In this document: positions 19,384 to 29,485 of the stretch, one piece after another
Layout: the number at the start of each line of letters is the position of its first letter
Numbering within the stretch: the stretch's first letter is position 1
From: Pseudomonadota bacterium
GTDB taxonomy: Bacteria > Pseudomonadota > Gammaproteobacteria > Burkholderiales > JABEVD01
Length of the DNA: 64,000 nt
Assembly: GCA_021802545.1 (NCBI GenBank)
Contig: JAJZRS010000012.1
Coordinates: 1-64,000 of the forward strand
Direction: 5' to 3'
The notes under the pieces: model-generated
What the model saw: only the letters and a program-made list of their open reading frames with translations
The model's database searches: none
Told to the model about the DNA's origin: nothing
Program-made: the position numbers and the translations under genes

Positions 19384-20636
19384 CAGCGGTCGACCTCCCC
19401 GAAAACGATGTCCTGCGTGCCGATGATCGCCACGACGTCCGCAAGCATGTGCCCCTTCGACATTTCGTCAAGGGCGGCAAGATGCGCGAATCCCGGAGCC
19501 CTGATCTTCATCCGGTAAGGCTTGTTGGCTCCGTCTGAAACCAGGTAGATGCCGAATTCGCCCTTGGGGTGCTCGACCGCGCTGTAGGCCTCGCCTTCCG
19601 GCACATGCATGCCTTCCGTGAACAGCTTGAAATGGTGGATCAGATCTTCCATCTTCTCCTTCATGGCGACGCGCGAAGGCGGCGCAACCTTGTGGTTTTC
19701 GGTGATCACCGGGCCCGGGTTGGCGCGCAACCAGTCCACACACTGCTTGATGATGCGGTTGGACTGACGCATTTCCTCGACTCGCACGAGGTATCTGTCG
19801 TAGCAGTCCCCGTTCTTGCCGACCGGAATGTCGAAATCCAGCCTGTCGTACACTTCGTAGGGCTGCTTCTTGCGCAGATCCCATTCAATTCCAGAGCCCC
19901 TCAGCATGGGCCCCGTGAAGCCGAGCTGAAGCGCGCGCTCGGGCGAAACGACACCGATACCCACCGTCCTCATCTTCCAGATGCGGTTCTCGGTGAGCAG
20001 CGTCTCGTATTCGTCAACGTACTTGGGGAAGCGCTGAGCGAAATCCTCGATGAAGTCGAGGAGCGATCCCTGGCGGTTCTCGTTCATGGATTTCACTGCC
20101 GCAGCATTGTGCCATTTGGAGGCCTGGTATTGCGGCATGACATCGGGCAGATCGCGATACACGCCGCCCGGACGGTAATAAGCGGCGTGCATCCTCGCGC
20201 CCGAGGCCGCTTCGTAGCAGTCCAGCAGATCTTCGCGCTCGCGGAAAGCGTAAAGAAAAACGGTCATCGCGCCGATATCGAGCGCATGCGCACCAAGCCA
20301 GAGCAGGTGGTTGAGCAGCCGCGTGATCTCGTCGAACATCACCCTGATGTACTGGGCGCGCACGGGAACCTCGATCTGCAACAGCTTTTCTATCGCCATC
20401 ACGTAGGCATGCTCGTTGCACATCATCGACACGTAGTCGAGGCGGTCCATGTAGGGAACGGCCTGCAGGAAGGTCTTGTGCTCGGCGAGCTTTTCCGTCG
20501 CGCGGTGCAGCAGCCCGATGTGCGGGTCGGCGCGCTCGATCACCTCGCCGTCGAGCTCAAGCACGAGGCGCAGCACGCCATGCGCAGCCGGATGCTGCGG
20601 ACCGAAGTTGAGCGTATAGTTTCTGATTTCAGCCAT
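19383..20636 (-). CDS. nuoD: NADH-quinone oxidoreductase subunit D
   Basis: The 49-kDa-type subunit of 417 residues forms the quinone-reduction site with Nuo[21 protein letters not shown] near the N-terminus contains the conserved quinone-site histidine. [20 protein letters not shown] and the C-terminal family ending DIVFGEVDR are seen. It is a separate gene from nuoC, with no NuoCD fusion as found in E. coli. Confidence 0.97.
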   Translation of the reverse strand: MAEIRNYTLNFGPQHPAAHGVLRLVLELDGEVIERADPHIGLLHRATEKLAEHKTFLQAVPYMDRLDYVSMMCNEHAYVMAIEKLLQIEVPVRAQYIRVMFDEITRLLNHLLWLGAHALDIGAMTVFLYAFREREDLLDCYEAASGARMHAAYYRPGGVYRDLPDVMPQYQASKWHNAAAVKSMNENRQGSLLDFIEDFAQRFPKYVDEYETLLTENRIWKMRTVGIGVVSPERALQLGFTGPMLRGSGIEWDLRKKQPYEVYDRLDFDIPVGKNGDCYDRYLVRVEEMRQSNRIIKQCVDWLRANPGPVITENHKVAPPSRVAMKEKMEDLIHHFKLFTEGMHVPEGEAYSAVEHPKGEFGIYLVSDGANKPYRMKIRAPGFAHLAALDEMSKGHMLADVVAIIGTQDIVFGEVDR

Positions 20637-20639
20637 ATC

Positions 20640-21206
20640 TTACGCCTTGCCGTAATTCTCTTCGCGCACGATGCGCGGCGTGATTTCTCGTGGGAGAACG
20701 CTGACCGGCTGATAGACCACTCTTCCCAGATGCGCGTCGTAACGCATCTCGACATTGCCGGAAAGCGGAAAATCCTTGCGGAAAGGGTTCCCGACGAAGC
20801 CGTAGTCGGTCAATATCCTTCTGAGATCGGGGTGTCCCGAGAACATGATGCCGAAAAGATCGAAGGCCTCGCGCTCGTACCAGCTGGCCGACGCCCAGAT
20901 CTCGATGCAGGATTCCAGGACGGGGAAATCGTCGTCTTCTGCGAAGACCCTCACCCTGAGGCGGTCATTGTTCGCGACCGAGAGCAGGTGGTAGACGGCA
21001 GCGAAGCGCTTACCCTCCCATGCCCCATCCCCGTAGGCCAAATAATCGACCCCGCAAAGATCGATGAGCTGTTCGAAACCCGCGTCTCTCAGCTTCAAGA
21101 GGGAATCCGACATGCCGATTGCGGAAACCACGATGGTGGCCTCTCCAAGTCTTTCCGTATGGCTCAGGAGGGACGCTCCGAGCAGGGATTCGAGCTTTGC
21201 GATCAT
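20640..21206 (-). CDS. nuoC: NADH-quinone oxidoreductase subunit C
   Basis: The 30-kDa-type subunit (188 residues). The signature E-R-E-x-(F/Y)-D-(L/M)-x-G-I-x-F-x-G-H-P is seen as [20 protein letters not shown], followed by [13 protein letters not shown]. The start overlaps the nuoB stop codon by four bases (ATGA). The stop lies three bases before nuoD. Confidence 0.97.
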   Translation of the reverse strand: MIAKLESLLGASLLSHTERLGEATIVVSAIGMSDSLLKLRDAGFEQLIDLCGVDYLAYGDGAWEGKRFAAVYHLLSVANNDRLRVRVFAEDDDFPVLESCIEIWASASWYEREAFDLFGIMFSGHPDLRRILTDYGFVGNPFRKDFPLSGNVEMRYDAHLGRVVYQPVSVLPREITPRIVREENYGKA

Positions 21207-21685
21207 GATTGCCTGGCGATGGTATTGGTGCGCTTGATCTTGTTCTGCAGCTGGATGATGCCGTAGAGCAGCGCTTCAGCGGTAGGGGGGCATCCAGGCA
21301 CATAGATGTCGACGGGAACGATGCGATCGCACCCTCTCACGACGGAATACGAATAATGGTAATAGCCGCCGCCGTTCGCGCAGGATCCCATGGAAATGAC
21401 CCAGCGGGGCTCGGCCATCTGGTCGTAGACCTTCCTCAGCGCGGGGGCCATCTTGTTGCACAAGGTGCCCGCCACGATCATCACGTCCGCCTGCCTCGGA
21501 CTCGCCCTGAACACGACGCCAAAGCGGTCCAGATCGTACCGGGATGCGCCTGCATGCATCATCTCGACCGCACAGCAGGCGAGGCCAAACGTCATCGGCC
21601 AGAGAGAGCCGGTTCGCGCCCAGTTGATGACATTGTCGATCTGGGTTGTCGCGAACCCTTTATCGAGCACGCCTTCTATTCCCAT
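21203..21685 (-). CDS. nuoB: NADH-quinone oxidoreductase subunit B
   Basis: This subunit carries the terminal cluster N2 that reduces quinone. The ligands are in [10 protein letters not shown] (tandem cysteines), GSCAN and VPGCPPT. The ATG at 21685 ([11 protein letters not shown]) gives the usual 160-residue protein and lies inside the end of nuoA, a 10-base overlap. The ATG at 21706 would only add seven residues within nuoA. Confidence 0.97.
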   Translation of the reverse strand: MGIEGVLDKGFATTQIDNVINWARTGSLWPMTFGLACCAVEMMHAGASRYDLDRFGVVFRASPRQADVMIVAGTLCNKMAPALRKVYDQMAEPRWVISMGSCANGGGYYHYSYSVVRGCDRIVPVDIYVPGCPPTAEALLYGIIQLQNKIKRTNTIARQS

Positions 21686-22032
21686 TCCAATGCCCCCTTC
21701 ATCCATTCATAGGCGAATCCCACGGTCAGGATGCCGAGAAACACAAGCATCGCGACAAAACCGAACATGCCGATTTCCTTCAGCACGATGGCCCAGGGAA
21801 ACAGAAATGCAATCTCGAGATCGAACAGGATGAACAGGATTGCGACGAGATAGTACCGGACGTCGAATTTCATCCTGGCGTCTTCGAACGCTTCGAAGCC
21901 GCATTCATAGGGAGAAAGCTTTTCGTCGTTCGGACGATGCGGACCGAGGATGGCGCCAGCGAGCATGGGAGCGACCCCCATGACAATACCGACGAAAATG
22001 AACAGCAGAATTGGAAAATACCCTTCCAGCAT
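21676..22032 (-). CDS. nuoA: NADH-quinone oxidoreductase subunit A
   Basis: First gene of the complex I operon. It encodes a three-helix membrane protein of 118 residues with the conserved segment [20 protein letters not shown], whose cysteine-bearing loop reaches the quinone site. A tRNA-Leu gene and then secG lie upstream on the same strand with no clear promoter between them. The operon may therefore be read through from tpiA-secG. Confidence 0.97.
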   Translation of the reverse strand: MLEGYFPILLFIFVGIVMGVAPMLAGAILGPHRPNDEKLSPYECGFEAFEDARMKFDVRYYLVAILFILFDLEIAFLFPWAIVLKEIGMFGFVAMLVFLGILTVGFAYEWMKGALEWE

Positions 22033-22108
22033 GATGCCCCTCCAAACATATCCGCGGACTTGGCCCGGGACCGGTTTATGGTGTACCGGTAATCGTTCGC
22101 TTTGTTAT

Positions 22109-22193
22109 TGGTGCCGATGGCCAGACTCGAACTGGCACAGCTTGCGCTACCGCCCCCTCAAGACGGCGTGTCTACCAATTTCACCACATCGGC
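22109..22193 (-). tRNA. tRNA-Leu (anticodon GAG)
   Basis: Minus-strand class II tRNA of 85 bases with acceptor GCCGATG/CATCGGC, discriminator A, encoded CCA, a D-arm with GGTAGAC, a variable arm, and T-loop AGTTCGAGTCT. The anticodon loop TTGAGGG on stem CCGTC/GGCGG gives GAG (Leu). Its position between secG and nuoA is a conserved betaproteobacterial arrangement. Confidence 0.97.
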
Positions 22194-22247
22194 ATTGAGA
22201 GACATTTCAATCCCTCAATTTTAATTTAACCTAACCTTTCCGGCAAA

Positions 22248-22550
22248 TTATTTCGGAATATCGCCGGACTTCTGAGCGGGATGGACAACCACGTTGGCCA
22301 TCACGCCCTTGGACGCAACCTTGTGGCTTGAAACATAGGTCAGCCCAAGGCTCGTCGCAAAGAAAATCGTTGCAAGCACCGCGGTCGCCCGGCTCAGAAA
22401 GTTCGCAGAGCCGCTCGATCCGAAAAGGCTGCCCGCGGATCCGCTTCCGAAAGCCGCGCCCATGTCGGCGCCCTTGCCGTGCTGCAGGAGCACCAGAGCA
22501 ATGATGCCGACAGCAGCCGATGCATGAAAAACAAGTATCAATATGTCCAT
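22248..22550 (-). CDS. secG: preprotein translocase subunit SecG
   Basis: SecG is the small accessory subunit of the SecYEG channel. The 100-residue protein has two membrane helices (about 1-22 and 50-75) with the conserved LVLLQHGKGADMGAAFGSGSA-type cytoplasmic loop between them, then a polar tail. The ATG at 22550 (MDILILVFH) is chosen; the longer frame has an unconserved extension. It lies 5 bases after tpiA. Confidence 0.95.
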   Translation of the reverse strand: MDILILVFHASAAVGIIALVLLQHGKGADMGAAFGSGSAGSLFGSSGSANFLSRATAVLATIFFATSLGLTYVSSHKVASKGVMANVVVHPAQKSGDIPK

Positions 22551-22555
22551 AATAT

Positions 22556-23302
22556 TCAGGCCGCTGCGCGGCAAATCTCACAAAAATCACCCGATATCAG
22601 GGAAGCGCCGCCGATCAGGCCTCCATCGATATCCGGCATGGCGAAAAGCTCGGCTGCATTCGATGCCTTGACGCTTCCGCCGTAAAGAATCCTGACATGC
22701 CCAGCCACCTCGGCGCTCAAATGCGCGATTCGCTCCCTGAGATGGCGGTGCACTTCCTGCGCCTGCTCCGGGGTGGCCGTCCTGCCGGTGCCGATCGCCC
22801 AGACAGGCTCGTAAGCCAGAACTGCATCTTCAAGCGCCTCCACCCCGACAAAACCGGTCACGGCTTCGAGCTGCTCGCCCACCACCGCGAAAGTCGCGCC
22901 GGATTCCCGTTCGGCCAGCGTCTCGCCGAGACAGAGAATCGGGATCAGCCCCGCGTCTTTTGCAGCCTTGAATTTCTCGGCGACCATCACGCTCGTTTCG
23001 CCGAATATGGCACGGCGCTCGGAGTGCCCGATGATAACATAACTGCAGCCGAAATCATTCAGCATGGAAGCCGAAACCTCTCCCGTGTACGCGCCCTTGT
23101 CATACTGCGAAAGATTCTGCGCGCCCCATGCCACATGCGTACCCGAAAGCGCCTTCTGCATCTGGAACAGGTACGGATAAGGGGAACAGCACACCACCCC
23201 CTTGAGACCGGCCGTGCCGTCCACCACGCCCTTGAGCAGCGCCTCGTTGTCGACAAGACTGCCATTCATCTTCCAGTTGCCAGCGACTATTTTCTGACGC
23301 AT
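22556..23302 (-). CDS. tpiA: triose-phosphate isomerase
   Basis: TpiA interconverts dihydroxyacetone phosphate and glyceraldehyde 3-phosphate. The 248-residue protein has the N-terminal AGNWKMNG with the catalytic lysine, the catalytic histidine in VIIGHSERR, and the glutamate in LAYEPVWAIGTG. The C-terminal phosphate-binding YGGSV and GLIGGASL are also present. A strong promoter lies at 23331-23359. secG follows, probably in the same transcript. Confidence 0.97.
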   Translation of the reverse strand: MRQKIVAGNWKMNGSLVDNEALLKGVVDGTAGLKGVVCCSPYPYLFQMQKALSGTHVAWGAQNLSQYDKGAYTGEVSASMLNDFGCSYVIIGHSERRAIFGETSVMVAEKFKAAKDAGLIPILCLGETLAERESGATFAVVGEQLEAVTGFVGVEALEDAVLAYEPVWAIGTGRTATPEQAQEVHRHLRERIAHLSAEVAGHVRILYGGSVKASNAAELFAMPDIDGGLIGGASLISGDFCEICRAAA

Positions 23303-23330
23303 CTCTATCCCTGAGCAAAAAAACCGTTAA

Positions 23331-23359
23331 ATCTTACCTATGAAATTGTGGCCGGTCAA
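23331..23359 (-). promoter_or_regulatory. sigma70-type promoter of tpiA
   Basis: On the minus strand TTGACC (23354-23359), a 17-base spacer and TAAGAT (23331-23336) precede tpiA by about 30 bases. It could also drive secG, tRNA-Leu and part of the nuo transcription. It is divergent from the pst promoter region. Confidence 0.7.
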
Positions 23360-23390
23360 TTCCAGATCGATCCTCATGAATTCGTGACAG

Positions 23391-23423
23391 TGTAACAATA
23401 ATGAAACATCACTAGGCTAAGAT
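23391..23423 (+). promoter_or_regulatory. possible PhoB-type repeat and -10 box upstream of pstS
   Basis: TGTAACA (23391-23397) and TGAAACA (23402-23408) are 7-base direct repeats separated by 4 bases, the 11-base spacing of a Pho box. A GTGACAG half-site lies just upstream (23384-23390), and a TAAGAT -10-like box follows 9 bases later (23418-23423). The bases do not match the E. coli Pho consensus well, so the assignment rests on spacing and on the downstream genes. Confidence 0.4.
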
Positions 23424-23505
23424 TCATCGGGCAAAACTTCGGGGAAGACGGGTTTTCTTATACCCATTCCATTTGTTTCTGTGTACATCGAAAAAAGGAG
23501 TAGAA

Positions 23506-24552
23506 ATGTCCGCCTTCAAAAGCAGCATCATCGCATCGGCGATCGCCTGCAGCATGACAGTAGCAGCCAGCGCATTTGCGACCGACATCACCGGCGCAGG
23601 CGCAACCTTTCCTTATCCCATCTATTCCAAGTGGGCTGAAGCTTACAAGGCCAAGAGCGGCGTCGGCCTCAACTATCAGTCCATCGGCTCCGGCGGCGGC
23701 ATCAAGCAGATCAACGCGAAGACCGTTGATTTCGGCGCATCCGACATGCCGCTGACCCCTGACGTTCTTGAAAAAGACGGCCTGATGCAGTTCCCCGCAG
23801 TCATGGGCGGCGAAGTGCTCGCAGTCAACCTGCCCGGCATCAAGAAAGGCGAAATCAAGCTGACCGGCAAACTGATCGCCGACATCTATCTCGGCAAGAT
23901 CAAGAACTGGAACGACCCCGCCATCGAAGCCGTCAACAAGGGCATCAAGCTGCCCAACACGAGGATCACCGTCGTGCACCGTTCGGACGGTTCCGGCACC
24001 ACCTTCATCTTCACCAACTATCTTTCCAAGGTCAGCCCTGAGTGGAAAGTGAAGCCCGGCGTGGGCACCGCTGTCGACTGGCCCATCGGCGTGGGCGGCA
24101 AGGGCAACGAAGGCGTCGCTTCCTACGTTGAGCGCATCAAGGGTTCCATCGGCTACGTCGAGTATGCTTACGCGCTGCAGAACAACATGGTCTACACCCA
24201 GCTGCAGAGCCATGACGGCTCCTTCCTCTCGCCCTCCAGCGAAACCTTCCAGGCTGCTGCTGCCGGCGCCGACTGGCCCCACGCTCCCGGGTTCTATCAG
24301 ATCCTGACCGACGAGCCCGGCAAGAACTCCTGGCCGATCACCGGCGCGACCTTCATCCTGATGCACACCGTTCAGGAAAAGCCCGCCAATGCCAAGGAAG
24401 TGCTGAAGTTCTACTCCTGGGCCTACGACAACGGCGGCAAGATGGCCGAGGAACTGATCTATGTTCCGATGCCCGCCTCCGTCGTGAAGCTGATCAGGCA
24501 AGCCTGGCACGACAAGATCAAGGATACGGCAGGTCATTCCGTTTGGAACTGA
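23506..24552 (+). CDS. pstS: phosphate ABC transporter, periplasmic substrate-binding protein PstS
   Basis: PstS captures phosphate in the periplasm for the PstCAB importer. The 348-residue precursor has a Sec signal peptide ending about residue 25 (ASAFA before TDITGAGATFPYP). Phosphate-contact segments GAGATFPYPIY, GSGGGIKQI, DFGASDMPL and HRSDGSGTTFIFTNYLS are present. The ATG at 23506 follows a strong AAAGGAG ribosome-binding site; the longer frame has none. It is separated from pstC by a terminator-like hairpin, which suggests higher expression than the membrane subunits. Confidence 0.97.
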   Translation: MSAFKSSIIASAIACSMTVAASAFATDITGAGATFPYPIYSKWAEAYKAKSGVGLNYQSIGSGGGIKQINAKTVDFGASDMPLTPDVLEKDGLMQFPAVMGGEVLAVNLPGIKKGEIKLTGKLIADIYLGKIKNWNDPAIEAVNKGIKLPNTRITVVHRSDGSGTTFIFTNYLSKVSPEWKVKPGVGTAVDWPIGVGGKGNEGVASYVERIKGSIGYVEYAYALQNNMVYTQLQSHDGSFLSPSSETFQAAAAGADWPHAPGFYQILTDEPGKNSWPITGATFILMHTVQEKPANAKEVLKFYSWAYDNGGKMAEELIYVPMPASVVKLIRQAWHDKIKDTAGHSVWN

Positions 24553-24580
24553 TTTTTTGTAACATAACTTGATCTATAAT

Positions 24581-24604
24581 AAGGGGCCAAGTTCGGCCCC
24601 TTTT
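24581..24604 (+). terminator. rho-independent terminator/attenuator between pstS and pstC
   Basis: GGGGCC (24583-24588) and GGCCCC (24595-24600), extended by an AA/TT pair, enclose a six-base loop and are followed by TTTT. The classical structure inside the pst operon would make a short abundant pstS message, with read-through into pstCAB. Confidence 0.75.
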
Positions 24605-24618
24605 AATTCTGAAATATA

Positions 24619-25581
24619 ATGACGACATCAAAAACGGAATCACGGGAAAAAATCCAGGCTTTCCTGGATATTGCCTTCAAGCTTCTCACCCGGTTTTTCG
24701 CTTTCGCCGTTCTTGCGCTTCTTGCAGGCATCATCATCGAGCTTTTCGTCGGCGCCATGCCGTCGATCAAGGCGTTCGGCTGGAAGTTTTTCACGAGTTC
24801 TGACTGGGATCCGGTCAACAACAAATTCGGGTCTGTCATTCAGGTCTACGGCACGCTAGTCACTTCATTCATAGCGCTCCTGATTGGCATCCCGGTGAGC
24901 TTCGGCATCGCGCTCTACCTCACCGAATTGTCGCCGGCATGGCTCAAGCGCCCGCTCGGCATTGCCATCGAGCTGCTCGCCGGCATCCCGAGCATCATTT
25001 ACGGCATGTGGGGCCTTTTCGTGTTCGCCCCGAAGCTGTCCGACAATTTCCAGCCATGGCTGATCGACCATCTCGGACCGCTCCCGGGCATAGGCGTTCT
25101 CTTCCAGGGCGCACCGATGGGCATCGGCATGCTTACTGCGGGCATCATCCTCGGCGTCATGATCATCCCATTCATCGCTTCGGTCATGCGCGACGTCTTC
25201 GAAATCGTTCCGCCGACGCTCAAGGAATCCGCCTACGCGGTGGGCTGCACCACCTGGGAAGTCGTATGGAACGTCGTCCTGCCCTACACCAAGATCGGGG
25301 TGGTAGGCGGGATCATGCTGGGGCTTGGACGTGCACTGGGGGAAACGATGGCGGTGACCTTCGTCATCGGCAATGCGCAGAATCTGAGCTTTTCCCTGCT
25401 CGATCCTGGCAGCAGCATCGCTTCCACCCTGGCCAACGAATTCAACGAAGCCTTTGGAAACCTGTATACTTCCTCGCTTATCGAGCTCGGCCTCATCATG
25501 TTCCTGATCACATTCATCGTGCTGGCCCTTTCCAAGCTGCTCCTGTTCAAGCTCGGAAAAATGGAAGGTGAAAAGACATGA
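24619..25581 (+). CDS. pstC: phosphate ABC transporter permease PstC
   Basis: One of two membrane subunits of the high-affinity phosphate importer. The 320-residue protein has about six membrane helices and the coupling loop [19 protein letters not shown] (EAA-type motif contacting PstB). [12 protein letters not shown] is a family segment. No strong ribosome-binding site is visible ahead of the ATG at 24619. The stop overlaps pstA by four bases (ATGA). Confidence 0.96.
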   Translation: MTTSKTESREKIQAFLDIAFKLLTRFFAFAVLALLAGIIIELFVGAMPSIKAFGWKFFTSSDWDPVNNKFGSVIQVYGTLVTSFIALLIGIPVSFGIALYLTELSPAWLKRPLGIAIELLAGIPSIIYGMWGLFVFAPKLSDNFQPWLIDHLGPLPGIGVLFQGAPMGIGMLTAGIILGVMIIPFIASVMRDVFEIVPPTLKESAYAVGCTTWEVVWNVVLPYTKIGVVGGIMLGLGRALGETMAVTFVIGNAQNLSFSLLDPGSSIASTLANEFNEAFGNLYTSSLIELGLIMFLITFIVLALSKLLLFKLGKMEGEKT

Positions 25582-26420
25582 ATCTCTACAGAAAAAGACG
25601 CATCATCAACGCCATCAATCTGACGCTCTCCATGGTGGCCATGGCCTTCGGCCTGTTCTGGCTCGGCTGGATCCTGTGGACGCTGATCGACAAGGGGCTC
25701 ACCGCCGTATCCCTGGACGTCTTCACAAAGATGACCCCGCCTCCAGGCAGCAGCGGCGGACTCCTGAATGCGATCGCGGGGAGCATCGCCATGACGATCG
25801 CAGGGGTTGCGATCGGCACGCCCATCGGCGTGCTCGCAGGCACCTATCTCGCCGAATACGGGCAGCGGGGATGGCTCGCGCCGACCACGCGCTTCATCAA
25901 CGACATCCTGCTTTCCGCGCCTTCGATCGTGATCGGGCTGTTCGTCTATGAAGTCTATGTCGCATCGACCCATCACTTCTCCGGCTGGGCAGGCGCTTTT
26001 GCATTGGCGTTGATCGTGATCCCTGTCGTGGTGCGCACCACGGAGAACATGTTGAAGCTCGTGCCGAACGGCCTCAGGGAGGCGGCTTCCGCGCTCGGCG
26101 CGCCGCAATGGAAGGTCATCGTCCTCGTGACGCTGCGCGCATCGAAAGCCGGGATCATCACCGGCATTCTGCTGGCGCTCTCCAGGGTCAGCGGCGAGAC
26201 GGCGCCGCTCCTTTTCACCGCGCTGAACAATTCATTCTGGAGCGCCAACATGAACGCGCCCATGGCGAATCTGCCCGTGGTGATCTTCCAGTTTGCCATG
26301 AGCCCCTACGATGACTGGCACAAGCTCGCCTGGGCCGGGTCGCTCCTGATCACTTTCGGCGTGCTCGGGCTCAACATCGTGACCCGATTCTTTTTCCGAA
26401 GCAAGACCACTTTACACTAA
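25578..26420 (+). CDS. pstA: phosphate ABC transporter permease PstA
   Basis: The second membrane subunit of the phosphate importer, 280 residues with about six helices. [17 protein letters not shown] is the coupling loop toward the ATPase. [11 protein letters not shown] and [17 protein letters not shown] are typical of PstA. It begins inside the pstC stop codon and ends three bases before pstB, forming a tight pstCAB unit. Confidence 0.96.
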   Translation: MNLYRKRRIINAINLTLSMVAMAFGLFWLGWILWTLIDKGLTAVSLDVFTKMTPPPGSSGGLLNAIAGSIAMTIAGVAIGTPIGVLAGTYLAEYGQRGWLAPTTRFINDILLSAPSIVIGLFVYEVYVASTHHFSGWAGAFALALIVIPVVVRTTENMLKLVPNGLREAASALGAPQWKVIVLVTLRASKAGIITGILLALSRVSGETAPLLFTALNNSFWSANMNAPMANLPVVIFQFAMSPYDDWHKLAWAGSLLITFGVLGLNIVTRFFFRSKTTLH

Positions 26421-26423
26421 AAT

Positions 26424-27203
26424 ATGGATATGGAAGCTATCAATTCGCTCAAGCCGAAAATCGAAGTTCACAACCTGAATTTCTATTACGGCAAATACCA
26501 CGCGCTGCGCTCGATCAACCTTTCCATGCCCGAGAAGAAGGTAACCGCGTTCATCGGCCCTTCGGGATGCGGAAAGTCGACGCTGCTTCGGACGATGAAC
26601 TGCATGTATGCCCTCTATCCCAACCAGAAGGCTGTGGGCGAAATCATGCTTGACGGCGAGAACATCCTGGATGGAAAGCAGGACATGAACAGCCTCAGAG
26701 CCAAGATCGGCATGGTTTTCCAGAAGCCCACCCCTTTCCCGATGTCGATCTACGACAACATCGCTTTCGGAGTCAAGCTGCACGAAAAGCTCGGCAGGGG
26801 CGACATGGACGACCGTGTGGAATGGGCGCTCAAGAAGGCGGCTTTGTGGGATGAGGTGAAGGACAAGCTGAAGCAGAGCGGAAACAGCCTGTCGGGCGGC
26901 CAGCAGCAGCGTCTTTGCATCGCCCGCGGCATCGCGGTCAAGCCCGAGGTACTGCTGCTCGACGAGCCCGCATCCGCTCTGGACCCGATCTCGACGGCCA
27001 GGATCGAGGAGCTCATTTCCGAGCTCAAGGAAGACTACACGATCGTCATCGTGACCCACAACATGCAGCAGGCGGCGCGCGTCTCCGACTTTACCGCCTA
27101 TCTCTACCTTGGTGAGCTGATCGAGTTCGGCGAAACCACTTCGATCTTCACCACACCGAAGCAAAAGGCCACCGAAGACTATATCACCGGAAGATTTGGC
27201 TAA
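26424..27203 (+). CDS. pstB: phosphate ABC transporter ATP-binding protein PstB
   Basis: The ATPase of the phosphate importer, 259 residues. It has Walker A (GPSGCGKST), Q-loop ([18 protein letters not shown]), signature ([16 protein letters not shown]), Walker B ([12 protein letters not shown]) and the switch histidine (VIVTHNMQQ). The final codons (YITGRFG) and the stop form the left arm of a 19-base-pair hairpin (27179-27220). The same final codons recur in a second hairpin downstream. ATG at 26424 is used; 26430 is an alternative two codons on. No phoU follows in the window. Confidence 0.97.
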   Translation: MDMEAINSLKPKIEVHNLNFYYGKYHALRSINLSMPEKKVTAFIGPSGCGKSTLLRTMNCMYALYPNQKAVGEIMLDGENILDGKQDMNSLRAKIGMVFQKPTPFPMSIYDNIAFGVKLHEKLGRGDMDDRVEWALKKAALWDEVKDKLKQSGNSLSGGQQQRLCIARGIAVKPEVLLLDEPASALDPISTARIEELISELKEDYTIVIVTHNMQQAARVSDFTAYLYLGELIEFGETTSIFTTPKQKATEDYITGRFG

Positions 27204-27220
27204 ATCTTCCGGTGATATAG
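27179..27220 (+). repeat. 19-bp perfect inverted repeat overlapping the pstB stop
   Basis: The arm at 27179-27197 includes the last six pstB codons and pairs perfectly with 27202-27220; the loop GGCT holds the glycine codon and the first base of the stop codon. No T-run follows on either strand. It lies between convergent pstB and glmM, so a bidirectional mRNA 3'-end structure is likely. It resembles the hairpin at 27259-27293. Confidence 0.85.
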
Positions 27221-27258
27221 CGGCGTAGACTCATGCGCGCAGTGGTCGAAGCCACAAT

Positions 27259-27293
27259 ATCACGGGTAGATTTGGTTAAAATCTACCCGTGAT
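27259..27293 (+). repeat. second hairpin, a diverged copy of the pstB 3' end
   Basis: Arms 27259-27273 and 27279-27293 pair perfectly over 15 bases around the loop GGTTA. The left arm plus loop reads ATC ACG GGT AGA TTT GGT TAA (ITGRFG-stop), the same peptide ending as pstB in the same register relative to the stem. The changes between copies (CCGGA to CGGGT, and the opposite arm) are compensatory, so both stems stay perfect. No longer pstB-like frame precedes it, so it is a sequence relic or element, not a gene. Confidence 0.75.
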
Positions 27294-27302
27294 GGGCATC
27301 GG

Positions 27303-28661
27303 CTAAGGCGCAGCCTGGCGCACCGCCTCGGCGATCTTCTCTGCCCAGTAAACCACTTTTTCGCTCTTCTCCCCTTCGACCATGACGCGGATCAGGGGCT
27401 CCGTGCCCGAGGCCCTGAGCAGCACTCGTCCCTTGCCGTCGAGATCCCGCTCTGCGGCCTGCCTGGCGGCGGCCACGCCTTCGTTCTTCTCGAAATTGAA
27501 CTTTCCTGAAACCCTGACGTTCACCAGAACCTGGGGATAAAGCGCCAGATCCTTCGTCAATTCTGATAGCGATGCATCGTTTTGCCGCATCGCCTCCAGT
27601 ACCTGCAGGCTGGATACGATCCCGTCACCCGTGGAGTGCCTGTCCAGGCAAATGATGTGTCCCGAACCTTCTCCGCCGATATGCCAGCCATTTTGCCTGA
27701 GCATTTCCAACACATATCTGTCCCCGACCTTGGCACGCTGGAAAGGGATGTTCATTTTCCCGAGCGCATGCTCGACGGCCAGATTGGTCATCAAGGTGCC
27801 GACCACGCCGCCTTTCAGGTTCCCCTTGCTCATCCTGTGCCTGGCCAGCACATAAAGAAGCTGGTCTCCGTCGTAGAGCGCGCCAATGGAGTCGACCATG
27901 ACCACACGATCCCCGTCCCCGTCGAAACCGATGCCCAGATCCGCCTTCTGCTCGAGCACGGCGCGTCTCAAGGCTTCGGGCTCGGTCGCCCCGCAATCGC
28001 GATTGATGTTGAGCCCATCCGGAGATACGCCGATAGCGACCACGTCCGCCCCGAGTTCGTGGAAAACAGGTTTCGCGACATGATAGGTCGCGCCATGCGC
28101 GCAATCGATGACGATGCGCAAGCCCCTGAGATCGAGATCGAACGGGAACGTGCTCTTGCAGAACTCGATGTAGCGGCCTGCAGCATCGTTGATTCTTTTT
28201 GCACGGCCGAGCTCGGACGAGGCCATGGTCTTCATCGGTTCTTCCAGACCCGCCTCGATTTCCTGCTCCACCTCGTCAGGCAGCTTGCTCCCCGAATCCG
28301 AAAAGAACTTGATGCCGTTGTCCTCATAAGGATTGTGGGAAGCGCTGATCACGATGCCTGCCTGAAGCCTGAGCGCGCGCGTGAGATAGGCGACCGCCGG
28401 CGTCGGAATGGGACCCGCCAGGAAAACGTCGACGCCTGCAGCTGAAAGCCCGGCCTGGAGAGCCGATTCGAGAAGATAGCCCGACACCCGCGTGTCCTTG
28501 CCGATCAGGACGCTCGGGCGCTCTCCGCGGGCCAGGTGCCAGTCCCTGGACGCAAGCACCTTGCCGGCCGAATAGCCGAGATGCATCACGAATTCAGGGG
28601 TGATCGGCGCCTTCCCCACTTTTCCCCTCACCCCGTCCGTGCCGAAATACTTTCTGCTCAT
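27303..28661 (-). CDS. glmM: phosphoglucosamine mutase GlmM
   Basis: GlmM converts glucosamine-6-phosphate to glucosamine-1-phosphate for cell-wall and LPS precursors. The 452-residue protein has the phosphoserine loop [19 protein letters not shown], the metal-binding loop [13 protein letters not shown], the sugar-binding GEGSGHI, and the C-terminal phosphate loop [17 protein letters not shown]. It follows ftsH-folP on the same strand (the usual order) and overlaps folP by four bases. Confidence 0.97.
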   Translation of the reverse strand: MSRKYFGTDGVRGKVGKAPITPEFVMHLGYSAGKVLASRDWHLARGERPSVLIGKDTRVSGYLLESALQAGLSAAGVDVFLAGPIPTPAVAYLTRALRLQAGIVISASHNPYEDNGIKFFSDSGSKLPDEVEQEIEAGLEEPMKTMASSELGRAKRINDAAGRYIEFCKSTFPFDLDLRGLRIVIDCAHGATYHVAKPVFHELGADVVAIGVSPDGLNINRDCGATEPEALRRAVLEQKADLGIGFDGDGDRVVMVDSIGALYDGDQLLYVLARHRMSKGNLKGGVVGTLMTNLAVEHALGKMNIPFQRAKVGDRYVLEMLRQNGWHIGGEGSGHIICLDRHSTGDGIVSSLQVLEAMRQNDASLSELTKDLALYPQVLVNVRVSGKFNFEKNEGVAAARQAAERDLDGKGRVLLRASGTEPLIRVMVEGEKSEKVVYWAEKIAEAVRQAAP

Positions 28662-29485
28662 GCTCTTCCTTCTACAGCATTCAATATCTTCAATGCATCC
28701 CTCATCGCGCTCACATCGTGCACCCTGACGATGGAAGCGCCCTTCTGAACAGCAATGAGGGAGGCTGCCACACTGGCGTGCACTCTTTCACTTACAGGTC
28801 TACCCGTGATGGCCCCCAGCATGGATTTCCTGGAAAGACCCGCCAGTATCGGCAGGTCGAGCGCCAGAAACCGATCGAGGTGACGCAAAAGCATCAGGTT
28901 CTGCTCCAGCGTCTTGCCAAATCCGAATCCCGGGTCGATCAGCAGGCGTTCTTTCGATATCCCCGCTTCCACAAGCGCATCGACCCGCTTTTCCAGGAAT
29001 CCGTAGACTTCCTCTAGAACGTCATTATAGCTTGGGTCGAGCTGCATGGTCATGGGGTCCCCCTGCTTGTGCATCAGGCAGATGGAAATGCTGGCGTCGA
29101 TAAGAAATGAAACATCGATGTCCGAGAGCGCGTTGATGTCGTTGATCATCGCAGCCCCGGCGGAAATCGCATCCATCATGACCTCCGGCTTCACGGTGTC
29201 GACTGAAACAGGAACCGATCGTGCGAGCGCTTCGACGACGGGAATCACCCTGGAAAGCTCTTCGTCTGTCGGCACGGGAAGCGCCCCCGGTCGGCTCGAT
29301 TCTCCGCCGACATCGATGATGTCCGCTCCTTCCTCGATCAGTTTAAGGCCATGATCGATCGCTGATTCGACGGAAAAAAATCTACCCCCGTCCGAGAACG
29401 AATCGGGGGTGACGTTGACGACCCCCATGATCAGGGGTGAGGAAATTTTGCCGATCAGCATAGGCGCAGAAGCGCCCTCTGTCAC
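28658..29485 (-). CDS. folP: dihydropteroate synthase FolP
   Basis: FolP joins p-aminobenzoate to dihydropterin pyrophosphate in folate synthesis and is the sulfonamide target. The 275-residue TIM barrel has [34 protein letters not shown] and the [11 protein letters not shown] segment. The GTG at 29485 overlaps the ftsH stop codon (GTGA) and leaves the usual 18 or so residues before the first strand. An internal ATG at 29461 would shorten this and is less likely. Confidence 0.95.
   Translation of the reverse strand: MTEGASAPMLIGKISSPLIMGVVNVTPDSFSDGGRFFSVESAIDHGLKLIEEGADIIDVGGESSRPGALPVPTDEELSRVIPVVEALARSVPVSVDTVKPEVMMDAISAGAAMINDINALSDIDVSFLIDASISICLMHKQGDPMTMQLDPSYNDVLEEVYGFLEKRVDALVEAGISKERLLIDPGFGFGKTLEQNLMLLRHLDRFLALDLPILAGLSRKSMLGAITGRPVSERVHASVAASLIAVQKGASIVRVHDVSAMRDALKILNAVEGRA

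Noticed and set aside
19569-21266. Plus-strand frame of 565 codons opposite nuoB, nuoC and nuoD
   Set aside because: All three nuo genes on the other strand are canonical; the frame shows no family features.
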